A stretch of DNA of 21,050 nucleotides from a virus, in the IMG/VR virus record IMGVR_UViG_3300044949_000917, positions 1 to 21,050 of that record; one strand, 5' to 3'. Numbering within the stretch: position 1 is the first letter of the stretch; the number at the start of each line of letters is the position of its first letter. A program made the translations under genes and the position numbers. The notes under the pieces were generated by a model. It searched no databases. It was not told where the DNA came from and was given only the letters and a program-made list of their open reading frames with translations. Shown one piece after another: positions 15,357 to 21,050 of this stretch.

Positions 15357-15871
15357 CTGGCCACCCGTCTGGCATAGGCCGCACCCGCTCGGGTGACCCG
15401 CCGCAGGGCGCTGACGCCCTGGTAGTGGCAGGCTGCGGCGACCCGCCGGTCGCCTCGGGCGCCCCTATAGCACATGGCCAGGTGGCGCATCCCCCACTCG
15501 GTTTGAACCGCGCAGCTGGCCCGCCGAATCGATGGGCCTCTGTAGCCCATTGCGCGGGCCGTGGAGGGCATGATCTGTAGCGGGCCACTCGCCCCGCTCC
15601 TGTTATGGCGATGGCACTGTAGGCCGCTTTCTGCGCGTCCTACGCGCACCGCCAGATCCACCGGCACTCGGTGGCGCTTGGCTGCTGCCACGACTAGGGA
15701 GGTGGCGTCGGAGGCGGTGGCAGGGGTGGGCAAGGGCGAAAATAACCCAATGCAAACAATACCTGCGAAAACAATGGGGTGGGCAGTTAACTCTTTGATT
15801 GAACGCTGAGATTTTACAATCTCATCGCCCACCATACAGCCCTGTTCTTGTTTCTTTCTCATTGAAAACAT
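15353..15871 (-). CDS. Exported lytic transglycosylase (SLT domain), 172 aa
   Basis: ATG (15871) is preferred: AAAGGAAA lies just upstream, and the frame further upstream only mirrors the integrase. ATG at residue 13 is an alternative. Residues about 33-50 are hydrophobic and followed by PATASDA, so a Sec signal with cleavage after Ala53 is likely; a long charged N-terminus precedes it. The catalytic domain has VGRAESGLQC with Glu81, then RSGASGPLQIMPSTARAMGY, a standard lytic transglycosylase signature. Four cysteines (86, 120, 134, 148) in the exported part could form two disulfides, as expected in the periplasm. The enzyme cleaves peptidoglycan glycan chains. Presence in the integration operon rather than with lysis genes is odd. 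A VirB1-like role is an alternative. Confidence 0.82.
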   Translation of the reverse strand: MFSMRKKQEQGCMVGDEIVKSQRSIKELTAHPIVFAGIVCIGLFSPLPTPATASDATSLVVAAAKRHRVPVDLAVRVGRAESGLQCHRHNRSGASGPLQIMPSTARAMGYRGPSIRRASCAVQTEWGMRHLAMCYRGARGDRRVAAACHYQGVSALRRVTRAGAAYARRVAR

Positions 15872-15918
15872 TAGGTTTCCTTTCAAGGGGTGGGCAGTTT
15901 GCCCAAAGGGGTGGGCAG
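15723..15918. repeat. Four GGGGTGGGCA direct repeats around the integrase 3' end
   Basis: The 10-mer GGGGTGGGCA occurs on the plus strand at 15723-15732, 15776-15785, 15887-15896 and 15908-15917; the last three extend to GGGGTGGGCAG. All point the same way. They lie inside coding sequence of the transglycosylase and the last codons of the integrase (the protein ends LLPTPLGKLPTP). Directly repeated 10-mers next to an integrase gene resemble arm-type binding sites of a tyrosine integrase, but this is unproven. Confidence 0.5.
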
Positions 15919-16980
15919 AAGGTGAGGGATTTCGTCCTCTTTCCGTTCCATTTCCTGCAGCATCTTGAACGCAGCCTGAAGCGCCTGGCGCTTGCGGTTG
16001 GCCTCGCGGGTATAGACCGCGCTCATGGTGTTTGTCGTCCACCCAAACAACGCCTGAAGCTCCTGCTCCGAGCCACCGTTCTCAGCCACGATCGTCGCCG
16101 CCAGCTTGCGGATACCATGCGCTGACTTGGACTTGATGCCAGCCTCCCGGCACCAACGCTTGAATGCGTTGCCAAAGCTCTCTTTCGTCATCGGGCGCCC
16201 GTATTGCGACGAGAAGAAGGACATGTCGCCCAATGGTCCTGCGGCCAAGGCTTCAGACAGGCGCGGCAGGATCGGGATGTAAAGCTCGACGTTATTCTTG
16301 TGGGCGGGAATGTAAATGATCTGGTCTCTGACGTGCTGGCGTCCGACGCAGACCATGTCCGAGCGGCGCATCCCCGTATTGATCAGCAACTCCAGCGCCA
16401 GGCGCTCGCGGGTTCCGACGTCCCAGCGAGCCCGATAGGCAGCGATGTCATCCATTGACCAGGGCGGGAAGCCTTTGGTCTTCACTTTGATGAATTTGAC
16501 GTCTTTCGCCGGATCGGTATCAACCAGCTTCTCTTCTTTCGCCCATCGGAAAAGCGCACGCATTGTCTTCAGGAAGTTGTTTGCCGCTGCCGGTGTTTCT
16601 TTGCGCTTTTCCCGGCCCGCGCGGATCGCGTCATCAGTGATCTCTTCGACCGCTCGATCGCCACTTTTCTCCAAGACATGCTGCAGGATGTTATCGCGCT
16701 GCCTGCGAGTTGCGGAAGACGTCTGGGACCAGTCACTGGATCGCTTCCAGTGCTCGACCAGCCAACGCAGCGTACCGCGACTGGCGCGGACTTGTGGCGG
16801 CTTGCCGATGCTGATACCAGCAAGTGCAGCGTCGTAAGCCGCGCGCCACTCGGAGCTTCCGTAATCTCCAGGCAAACGTATTCTTTCGCCGTGGCGAGCG
16901 CGGAAAAACCAATAGACCTTTCCGTGCCTATTCACATGACGGTTTACATAAGGGAGTTTTTGTTTGGGCATGTCGCTCAT
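15883..16980 (-). CDS. int: Tyrosine recombinase / phage integrase, 365 aa
   Basis: The protein has the full catalytic set: Arg205 in NTGMRRSDM, Lys228 in AHKNN, His288-x-x-Arg291 in AHGIRK, Trp314 in LFGW (where many members have His) and nucleophile Tyr323 in SAVYTREA. Residues about 70-155 are the helical SAM-like core-binding domain. Residues 1-60 (RHGKVYWFFRARHGERIRLPG) look like an N-terminal arm-binding domain. The ATG (16980) shares a base with the upstream TAA, so the start is supported by coupling; Met4 is an alternative. It would integrate and excise the genome at attP/attB, probably needing a directionality factor. Unusually, it sits inside a long operon with replication/recombination genes. 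The C-terminal tail contains an LPTP repeat caused by the DNA repeats there. Confidence 0.93.
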   Translation of the reverse strand: MSDMPKQKLPYVNRHVNRHGKVYWFFRARHGERIRLPGDYGSSEWRAAYDAALAGISIGKPPQVRASRGTLRWLVEHWKRSSDWSQTSSATRRQRDNILQHVLEKSGDRAVEEITDDAIRAGREKRKETPAAANNFLKTMRALFRWAKEEKLVDTDPAKDVKFIKVKTKGFPPWSMDDIAAYRARWDVGTRERLALELLINTGMRRSDMVCVGRQHVRDQIIYIPAHKNNVELYIPILPRLSEALAAGPLGDMSFFSSQYGRPMTKESFGNAFKRWCREAGIKSKSAHGIRKLAATIVAENGGSEQELQALFGWTTNTMSAVYTREANRKRQALQAAFKMLQEMERKEDEIPHLLPTPLGKLPTP

Positions 16981-17156
16981 TAGAGATCGACGGGAGTCCG
17001 TCTGTCAATTGCCCCGCCAGTAGATGCTGGTGCAGGGTCTAAAACTATGTTTCCATTGCTGGAAATCTCAACACGCATCTGCAGGCCAGATTGCTTGATG
17101 GCCCGCAAGACGCGGGCGATGTCGGCTTGTGTTACCTTCGCGCCTGTTCGCGGCAT
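16980..17156 (-). CDS. Small protein coupled to integrase, 58 aa
   Basis: ATG (17156) shares a base with the stop of the previous gene (TGATG), and its own TAA shares a base with the integrase ATG. The protein starts MPRTGAKVTQADIARVLRAI, has a strand segment MRVEISSNGNIVLD, and ends in a flexible DRRTPVDL. A KVTQADIARALRA beginning followed by a VEI..(D/N)G.I strand is very common in short proteins beside integrases of Alphaproteobacteria prophages, as I recall; a function is not known to me. A directionality factor is one possibility, given the tight link to int, but nothing in the sequence proves it. Confidence 0.65.
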   Translation of the reverse strand: MPRTGAKVTQADIARVLRAIKQSGLQMRVEISSNGNIVLDPAPASTGGAIDRRTPVDL

Positions 17157-17485
17157 CACCCGTCCCTTCCCAAGCTTCCGGCAAAAACTTCCAGCGCCGC
17201 CATCAATCGACGAGCGTCATCCTTTGTCATCTGCTTTAGCGGATCATCTTCCAGCCACCCCTGCAAAGGTGCTTTGTGATGTTTGGTTCTCTTGTGTCGA
17301 GCGGTGATCTGGCGGATTCGCTCTCTGGACAGCTTGTTCCGTTTCGCCATCGCGCACAACGTGAACCGCTCCAAAGCCATAGCCGCTGCGATAGACATCG
17401 CGCGCTCGTAGCTCGCCTGTTTCAAGGCAACCAGCAAAGGAACACCGCGGTCAGCCAGCTGTTGCTTCCGACGTGACTTCCACAT
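17156..17485 (-). CDS. HTH-like basic phage protein, 109 aa
   Basis: ATG (17485) follows a GGGGGGTG stretch, and the previous gene ends two bases before. The protein is basic. The middle (AMAKRNKLSRERIRQITARH) resembles the recognition helix of sigma-factor region 4 or a similar helix-turn-helix, in which LSRERIRQI is a frequent form. The last 35 residues are acidic/helical (DDARRLMAALEVFAGSL). A DNA-binding regulator or recombination directionality factor is possible. Sequence alone supports only 'possible DNA-binding protein'. Confidence 0.6.
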   Translation of the reverse strand: MWKSRRKQQLADRGVPLLVALKQASYERAMSIAAAMALERFTLCAMAKRNKLSRERIRQITARHKRTKHHKAPLQGWLEDDPLKQMTKDDARRLMAALEVFAGSLGRDG

Positions 17486-17635
17486 TCACACCCCCCAACC
17501 GCCCACAGGCCAATCGTCATCCTGCCACACTGGTTTATGCGGCCTGGCGACGCGGTATCCTGCAATGATGCCGACGACAAAACCGATGGGCACGCCGCAG
17601 ATGAAAGCCGCGATCAAGAGTATGAGCGATGTCAT
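17486..17635 (-). CDS. Small single-span membrane protein, 49 aa
   Basis: ATG (17635) overlaps the preceding stop as ATGA and has a perfect AAGGAGG seven bases upstream. Residues 3-27 form a hydrophobic helix (LILLIAAFICGVPIGFVVGI) followed by a basic GYRVARPHK and a Trp/Asp-rich tail WQDDDWPVGGWGV. It looks like a real membrane peptide. Its role is unknown; superinfection or lysogeny functions are sometimes linked to such peptides, but no evidence here points to one. Confidence 0.68.
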   Translation of the reverse strand: MTSLILLIAAFICGVPIGFVVGIIAGYRVARPHKPVWQDDDWPVGGWGV

Positions 17636-17793
17636 TGCGGCGCCTCCTTCTCGCGCTTCAGCCTTCTGGCGATCGCACGATCGTATCGGGCGATGACGCC
17701 CTCGAGGGTCTCACCCTCGTGGTGATAGGCCAGCAGCATGTCTCGAATATCCATGAGGCTGGCGATGCGGTCGGATTCCGTGGTCCGTGGCAT
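17632..17793 (-). CDS. Small charged phage protein, 53 aa
   Basis: ATG (17793) lies two bases after the stop of the DUF6378-like gene, and the TGA overlaps the next ATG. The product is a charged helix (TESDRIASLMDIRDMLLAYH, then VIARYDRAIARRLKREKEAP). No domain recognised. It is likely real because it fills the gap exactly and uses the same kind of junction as its neighbours. Confidence 0.62.
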   Translation of the reverse strand: MPRTTESDRIASLMDIRDMLLAYHHEGETLEGVIARYDRAIARRLKREKEAPQ

Positions 17794-17795
17794 GA

Positions 17796-18095
17796 TCACC
17801 TGATCCTCCCCTCAAGCCTGTCAGCAACGAGCGTGGCGTAGCCTGCGATGTCTCTCCAACTATCGACGTGCGCCCGGTCTCCGTTGACCAGCCGCGCCAG
17901 CTTCGAGCTGATCATCAAAATGGCTTCCTCCTGATCGGGCTCCCATGTTTTTCCCCGCATGGCCATGTGTTTCCTGATGACAGACCGAAGCTCGATGGCG
18001 ACCTCCGCGAGATCGATGAAACGTCCGTATGTCTGGTGACGCTGGTCGAGGATGTGATCAACCGTCAGTTCGTCGCCTCGCTGGTAATCAACCAT
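17796..18095 (-). CDS. DUF6378-like phage protein, 99 aa
   Basis: ATG (18095) overlaps the resolvase stop by eight bases. The motifs are HILDQRHQTYGRFIDLAEVA near the start, EEAILMISSKLARLVNGD in the middle, and VDSWRDIAGYATLVADRL near the end. I recognise this as the family usually called DUF6378, small helical phage proteins with an IL-x-x-R-x-x-x-YG opening and a conserved D-x-W-x-DIAGYA(T)L ending. A link to nucleotide or NTP pyrophosphatase-like folds has occurred to me because of the helical layout, but there is no EExxE motif and I do not claim it. Confidence 0.78.
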   Translation of the reverse strand: MVDYQRGDELTVDHILDQRHQTYGRFIDLAEVAIELRSVIRKHMAMRGKTWEPDQEEAILMISSKLARLVNGDRAHVDSWRDIAGYATLVADRLEGRIR

Positions 18096-18558
18096 TCCGT
18101 CTTCCCCATTCCGCGATCAGCGCCGCCTCGGCGCGGTTGTGATCCATCTTGCGCTTGAAGTAGTGGCTGCTGTCGGGCCAAAGCTCTATCGCCCTGGCGC
18201 GCGACACCTCGGCGTCGGAGTTCAGGCCCATCGCCTTCTTCCAGGACGCCGGCCGCACCAGCTCGGTGCGGATCCCCAGGCACTGAAACACGGCGCAGAT
18301 CTGGCCGAAGCACTCACCAAAACGAAATGCCGACACAGTGCCCATCTGCGGGCTGGCGGTGACCTGCTCGATGAATGCCACGCCCACCCTCACGTCGCCG
18401 ATCAGCTCGTCATGGAGGAGGGCAGGGCTGAGTTCAGCCCTGCTTCCGTTCTTGTGCGGCTTGTCGATCGTCGGCAGGTCGAAGACCGTCAGGAGGTTGG
18501 GACCGTCGAGAAGAGCGACGGCGCCAGACAAGCCAGGATCGATGCCAGCCACGATCAT
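18088..18558 (-). CDS. RuvC-like Holliday junction resolvase, 156 aa
   Basis: ATG (18558) shares a base with the upstream TGA (TGATG). The RNase H-fold nuclease motifs are clear: IDPGLSGAVA with Asp7, AFIEQV with Glu64, and the closing KMDHNRAEAALIAEW with Asp139-His140. VRPASWKKAMGL matches the loop before the last acidic motif in phage and bacterial RuvC. The enzyme is expected to cut four-way DNA junctions during phage recombination or before packaging. Length is a little under bacterial RuvC (about 170). It lies next to the putative single-strand DNA-binding protein and the RecB/Cas4-like nuclease. Confidence 0.88.
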   Translation of the reverse strand: MIVAGIDPGLSGAVALLDGPNLLTVFDLPTIDKPHKNGSRAELSPALLHDELIGDVRVGVAFIEQVTASPQMGTVSAFRFGECFGQICAVFQCLGIRTELVRPASWKKAMGLNSDAEVSRARAIELWPDSSHYFKRKMDHNRAEAALIAEWGRRNG

Positions 18559-19154
18559 CAGCCGAAGTCCATGTTGGCGAGGTCGGCCTGCTTCTTCGCA
18601 GCTGGCGGCGGCACTGCGCGAGAGCCTGTGGACGGCGGGGCTGAGCGCGTTGCTGAAGGTGCTGGCGCCTCGTCGTCTCCATCGTCGGCGGGGCGATCGA
18701 TCCAGCCCAAGATCTCAAAGTTCGGGACACGGGTATTGCCCTTGCCAACCTTCACCGGCGTCGATCCTGTATAGGCGCACATCACAACCTTGCCTTCATT
18801 GTCAGGCTTTTCCTTGCCCGCAACGGACCACAGCTGTGAAAAACCTTCTTTAGGTCCGGTTCCAGTCGAACTCCATTCAGCCCATCCTCGGTCGGGGCCG
18901 AGCCAAACCCTGACAGAAAAACCTCTCTTGAAATCTCCCTCTGGCTTGATACCCATCTGGCCAATGCGCTCGTCCCAAATCCACTGCGGCGCCTGTCCCT
19001 CGGTAACAAGACCCCATCCCGTCTTGATGGTGTCGAGATCAAACACGATCTTCTTCAAATCAAATTCGTCTTTGCCAAGCTGCCACGAATTGATCGACGG
19101 ACTGAAACGGATGTAAGTTCCTCCGCTGCCCCCAAGTCCCAGAGATAATGTCAT
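18558..19154 (-). CDS. Putative phage single-strand DNA-binding protein, 198 aa
   Basis: ATG (19154) is chosen because AAAGGT lies about eight bases upstream; an ATG at 19238 would add 28 residues running into the end of the HNH gene. The body is strand-rich with many aromatics (TYIRFSPSINSWQL, then KTGWGLVTEGQAPQWIWDE, then GFSVRVWLGPDRGWAEW). A Pro/Ala/Ser-rich linker follows, and the tail ends KQADLANMDFG. Beta-rich core, flexible linker and a short acidic/aromatic tip are the design of single-strand DNA-binding proteins, in which the tip recruits partners. Neighbouring nuclease and resolvase genes agree. I did not match a named family, so this is a structural inference. Confidence 0.6.
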   Translation of the reverse strand: MTLSLGLGGSGGTYIRFSPSINSWQLGKDEFDLKKIVFDLDTIKTGWGLVTEGQAPQWIWDERIGQMGIKPEGDFKRGFSVRVWLGPDRGWAEWSSTGTGPKEGFSQLWSVAGKEKPDNEGKVVMCAYTGSTPVKVGKGNTRVPNFEILGWIDRPADDGDDEAPAPSATRSAPPSTGSRAVPPPAAKKQADLANMDFG

Positions 19155-19227
19155 GCGTTCTACCTTTGCTTTCACCTTTGCCGCGATAAGGCCCGCGGGC
19201 GTTGCCTCCCGGCTCAGATGCCGAAGA

Positions 19228-19731
19228 TCATGCGACATGCTTCCATGTGTTGAATGTTCTTGCCCGCAGTATTGTGGTCTTGCTCAACCCAAGCTGCCGC
19301 GCTAACGAGCGCGCACTCTCTTGTGACGATCTGATGAATTTAACCAAATCATCGGAAAGCTTTGCGTTGGGATGCAACTCACCAGGCATGCACGGAGAGC
19401 GACCACGAAGAACCATGTCACGCATGTTCTGTTGATGCGTGCCCAGCTCAAGATGAAGCGGGTTAATGCAGCAACGGACGTCGCATTTGTGCCTAACATC
19501 CATGCCTGCAGGTATTTCACCATGACAAACCATGAATGATGCGCGATGCGCTGACATTCGTGTTTTCTTGTCAAAAGCAATAACGCCGTATCCGAGGTAA
19601 TTTTCGCATCCTACAAAAAGGATGCAGCCGCTCTCTGTGACAGGCTCGCTTAATTGTTCGAGCCTTTTTCGCAGGGACGAAATCTTTTGCTCGTGGGTTC
19701 GTTGCTTACGCTCAAATACTCCTTTTGGCAT
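19228..19731 (-). CDS. HNH endonuclease with C-terminal HTH-like domain, 167 aa
   Basis: ATG (19731) shares a base with the stop of the nuclease gene (TGATG) and follows a GGGGGT stretch; a GTG four codons earlier is possible. The HNH motif runs SAHRASFMVCHGE, then DVRHKCDVRCCINPLHLELG (residues about 60-97 with His81, Cys83, Asn90 and His93). The C-terminal 45 residues (HPNAKLSDDLVKFIRSS, then LARQLGLSKTTILRARTF, ending TWKHVA) form the usual small DNA-binding module of phage HNH homing endonucleases. The region is poorer in GC (two counted 60-base lines, 19321 and 19561, are 42% and 38%) than its neighbours (for example 63% at 18481). This suggests separate arrival as a free-standing homing gene. 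Confidence 0.88.
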   Translation of the reverse strand: MPKGVFERKQRTHEQKISSLRKRLEQLSEPVTESGCILFVGCENYLGYGVIAFDKKTRMSAHRASFMVCHGEIPAGMDVRHKCDVRCCINPLHLELGTHQQNMRDMVLRGRSPCMPGELHPNAKLSDDLVKFIRSSQESARSLARQLGLSKTTILRARTFNTWKHVA

Positions 19732-20459
19732 CAGTACCCCCACACCTCGAACCCAGCTTGCCGAGCGGCTGGGTCGCTCCAGTAGAAACTGCTGAAATCC
19801 ACTGCGATGTATCTGGCGAGTTCATTCGGATCGTCCGAGATCGACAGGAACCGCTCGAGAGCCGACGCAATCTTCACGATGGCCTCGACGTGCTGCTTCG
19901 CGTTCTCCAAGCTGTAGGTGACTGCGCGCTTGTCGCTCGCATAGGTGATACGGAGGTCGAGGTTGTCGCTCATCGCATAGCCATACCCGGCGACCTGTCT
20001 GGCGTGCCCGTCACTGATCTCGGAGGGAATGCGGAGCGTCGTTTTCAAGTCGATGATCACGCCGGTGTCCTCGTACATCAGGTCAATGAAGCCACGCATC
20101 GGGAGCGGCAGGTCTGGATGTTCCCACAGCACCTCGTGCTGGTAATGCGACGGCGTCCCGTATGGGCGCAGTTCCGTCAGGCCCTGCGCGACAATGAGCG
20201 GCACGGCCTTGCGTTCCTTCTCACGGTTGGGATCGCCGCTCAATGCGGTGAGCCGGTCGAACTCTTTCACCGCCGCCTCCTGACAGTCCGCAACCGGCGC
20301 CGACAGATCGTTCAGTCCGTGGATGATGCCGTGCTCTACAGCGTTGCCGCGGTGAGCAGCGCAGCCAACCGGCTGACGTCGCCCCATGAGCTTCTCAAGG
20401 ATGAAAAGGCCCGGCGCGTTCTGAAACAGGTTGAGCGTCGATGCGCTCAGATGCTTCAT
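19731..20459 (-). CDS. PD-(D/E)XK nuclease, RecB/Cas4-like, 242 aa
   Basis: ATG (20459) has GAGAGG upstream and starts MKHLSASTLNLFQNAP, the usual opening of this family (the S-x-S-x-L-x-x-F element). A TTG nine codons earlier is less likely. Active-site pieces are HRGNAVEHG (His43), MRGFIDLMY (Asp126), VIIDLKTT (Asp137, Lys139) and RQVAGYGYA (Gln155). These are the expected elements of an exonuclease that acts on DNA ends. I see no four-cysteine iron-sulfur cluster of the classical Cas4 type and no cas genes nearby, so a phage recombination exonuclease working with the single-strand DNA-binding protein is more probable than a CRISPR role. Confidence 0.85.
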   Translation of the reverse strand: MKHLSASTLNLFQNAPGLFILEKLMGRRQPVGCAAHRGNAVEHGIIHGLNDLSAPVADCQEAAVKEFDRLTALSGDPNREKERKAVPLIVAQGLTELRPYGTPSHYQHEVLWEHPDLPLPMRGFIDLMYEDTGVIIDLKTTLRIPSEISDGHARQVAGYGYAMSDNLDLRITYASDKRAVTYSLENAKQHVEAIVKIASALERFLSISDDPNELARYIAVDFSSFYWSDPAARQAGFEVWGY

Positions 20460-20482
20460 CCCATGCCTCTCGCACGCGCTTG

Positions 20483-20791
20483 TCAATTCACTGTTCCCTT
20501 TTCCTCGATGAAACGCGAGCGAACGTCGCGCAGGAGATCGACATACTTCCTGAGTTGCAGGTTCATCGTCTCTGGCAGTTCAGCAAGGAACTGTTCGCCG
20601 ACGCCATTGCGGTCCAGCTCAAGCACGATGTTCGCCAGGACGCTGGTGACAGATTTCATCGCGTGCTCGAGCGCCATCGCCCAGGCTTCGTCGTCGGTTT
20701 CGACCCGCCTCATTAGAATGATCAGCGCGGCCGTGTATTCAGCCGTGAGAAACGGAAGCTCTTTGGCCAGTTTGACGGGGTCAGTGGTCAT
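20483..20791 (-). CDS. Phage protein of unknown function, 102 aa
   Basis: ATG (20791) overlaps the upstream stop as ATGA. A longer frame begins 32 codons earlier but only mirrors the neighbour. The protein is helical (KELPFLTAEYTAALIILMRR, then MNLQLRKYVDLLRDVRSRFI) and mildly acidic. No catalytic motif, signal or membrane segment is evident; the TAALIILM part is hydrophobic but short. It precedes the nuclease gene by 23 bases. Confidence 0.62.
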   Translation of the reverse strand: MTTDPVKLAKELPFLTAEYTAALIILMRRVETDDEAWAMALEHAMKSVTSVLANIVLELDRNGVGEQFLAELPETMNLQLRKYVDLLRDVRSRFIEEKGTVN

Positions 20792-21050
20792 GCAGCCTCG
20801 TCGTGCCTGTCTGTGCGGCCACGGATTTCGAAGAAGCCAGGACACCCGCGCATCTTCATGTAGGCGCGGGACATCTCTGGCTGCCAATTGTTGTTGATCA
20901 CGAAATCGCGATTTTTGGCGTCGATGATCTCATGGTGACGGATCACCTCCAGTATCGTGCGGGCGCCGTAGTGATCGCGCCCCGTTGAGCGGACTTTGTC
21001 AGCCTCGCGAACGAACAATTCCCAAACGTCCTCTGGAACGTCGGATGGTC
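20788..21050 (-). CDS. Conserved phage protein, 5' partial at window edge
   Basis: The frame is open to the right edge of the window with no stop, so the start lies outside; a TTG at 21018 is not needed. The visible part reads DVPEDVWELFVREADKVRST, then GRDHYGARTILEVIRHH, INNNWQPEMSRAYM and GFFEIRGR. A VW-x-LF opening, an S/A-R-x-IL-x-x-IRWH-like helix, an x-INNN strand and a final GFFE-x-R form a pattern that I know from small unassigned phage and prophage proteins. The function is not known to me. Confidence 0.72.
   Translation of the reverse strand, partial: PSDVPEDVWELFVREADKVRSTGRDHYGARTILEVIRHHEIIDAKNRDFVINNNWQPEMSRAYMKMRGCPGFFEIRGRTDRHDEAA

Noticed and set aside
15404-15421. Hairpin CAGGGCG-CTGA-CGCCCTG
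   Set aside because: A 7-bp stem inside the transglycosylase coding region without a T tract on either strand; probably codon use in a GC-rich stretch.
15498-15515. tRNA T-arm-like sequence (GGTTCAAAC on the minus strand) as an att core
   Set aside because: The flanking bases do not form the T stem and no acceptor end follows. It encodes VQTEW of the transglycosylase.
19191-19200. Perfect 10-bp palindrome GCCCGCGGGC in the gap after the HNH gene
   Set aside because: Does not extend beyond 10 bases, has no T tract, and GC-rich palindromes of this size are expected by chance. Too weak to call an operator.
19731-20459. Cas4 and a possible CRISPR locus
   Set aside because: No four-cysteine cluster pattern in the nuclease, no cas genes and no spaced repeats in the window; phage recombination nuclease is the simpler reading.
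19725-20897. 390-codon open frame on the plus strand
   Set aside because: It lies exactly opposite the PD-(D/E)XK nuclease and the 102-residue gene, which have motifs and ordered junctions. Its Arg/Ser/Val-rich product has no domain pattern. It is a shadow of a GC-rich gene.

Overview
The window is one arm of a double-stranded DNA phage or prophage with podovirus-like (short-tailed) virion genes. It carries a tyrosine integrase, so it is probably temperate. Base composition is mostly GC-rich, and several small genes (a DUF6378-like protein, the MIRP-QIP pair, the short protein coupled to the integrase) resemble types I associate with phages of Alphaproteobacteria, especially rhizobial relatives. 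That host assignment is inference. I see no ribosomal, tRNA or housekeeping gene.

Positions 1-14584, plus strand, are the late region. It opens with the 3' part of a tail nozzle (T7 tail tube B-like) gene. Next come a small GNAT-like protein, a T7 gp14-like internal virion protein, and three large putative ejection proteins of 677, 958 and 1226 residues; the first of these carries a lytic transglycosylase domain. A 61-residue gene with a strong ribosome binding site overlaps the end of the 958-residue gene out of frame. It is followed by a clear rho-independent terminator, placed in front of the largest virion gene. Then comes a compact lysis cassette: an XhlA-like membrane protein, an arginine-rich 39-residue peptide, an M15 peptidase endolysin, a holin-like protein and another small membrane protein. 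The strand ends with a helix-turn-helix/metallophosphoesterase fusion and a small HExxH zincin.

Positions 21050-14562, minus strand, form one tightly packed early and lysogeny operon, read right to left. It begins with a partial gene at the window edge and a 102-residue protein. A recombination set follows: a PD-(D/E)XK (RecB/Cas4-like) nuclease, an inserted HNH endonuclease, a putative single-strand DNA-binding protein and a RuvC-like resolvase. After these come DUF6378-like and small genes, a HTH-like protein, a 58-residue protein coupled to the integrase, the integrase, a secreted lytic transglycosylase, and four small genes at the end. Most junctions are ATGA, GTGA, TGATG or TAATG overlaps, so translation is probably coupled along the operon. 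Six genes here are too short for routine 60-codon ORF cut-offs and were found by reading across the junctions.

The two transcription units converge and overlap by 23 bases at 14562-14584. The most interesting items are the overlapping 61-residue gene and following terminator, a set of GGGGTGGGCA repeats around the 3' end of the integrase (possible integrase arm sites), the exported transglycosylase in the integration operon, the helix-turn-helix/phosphoesterase fusion, and the arginine-rich peptide coupled to the endolysin. I found no complete novel defence or mobile system that I could defend from sequence alone.
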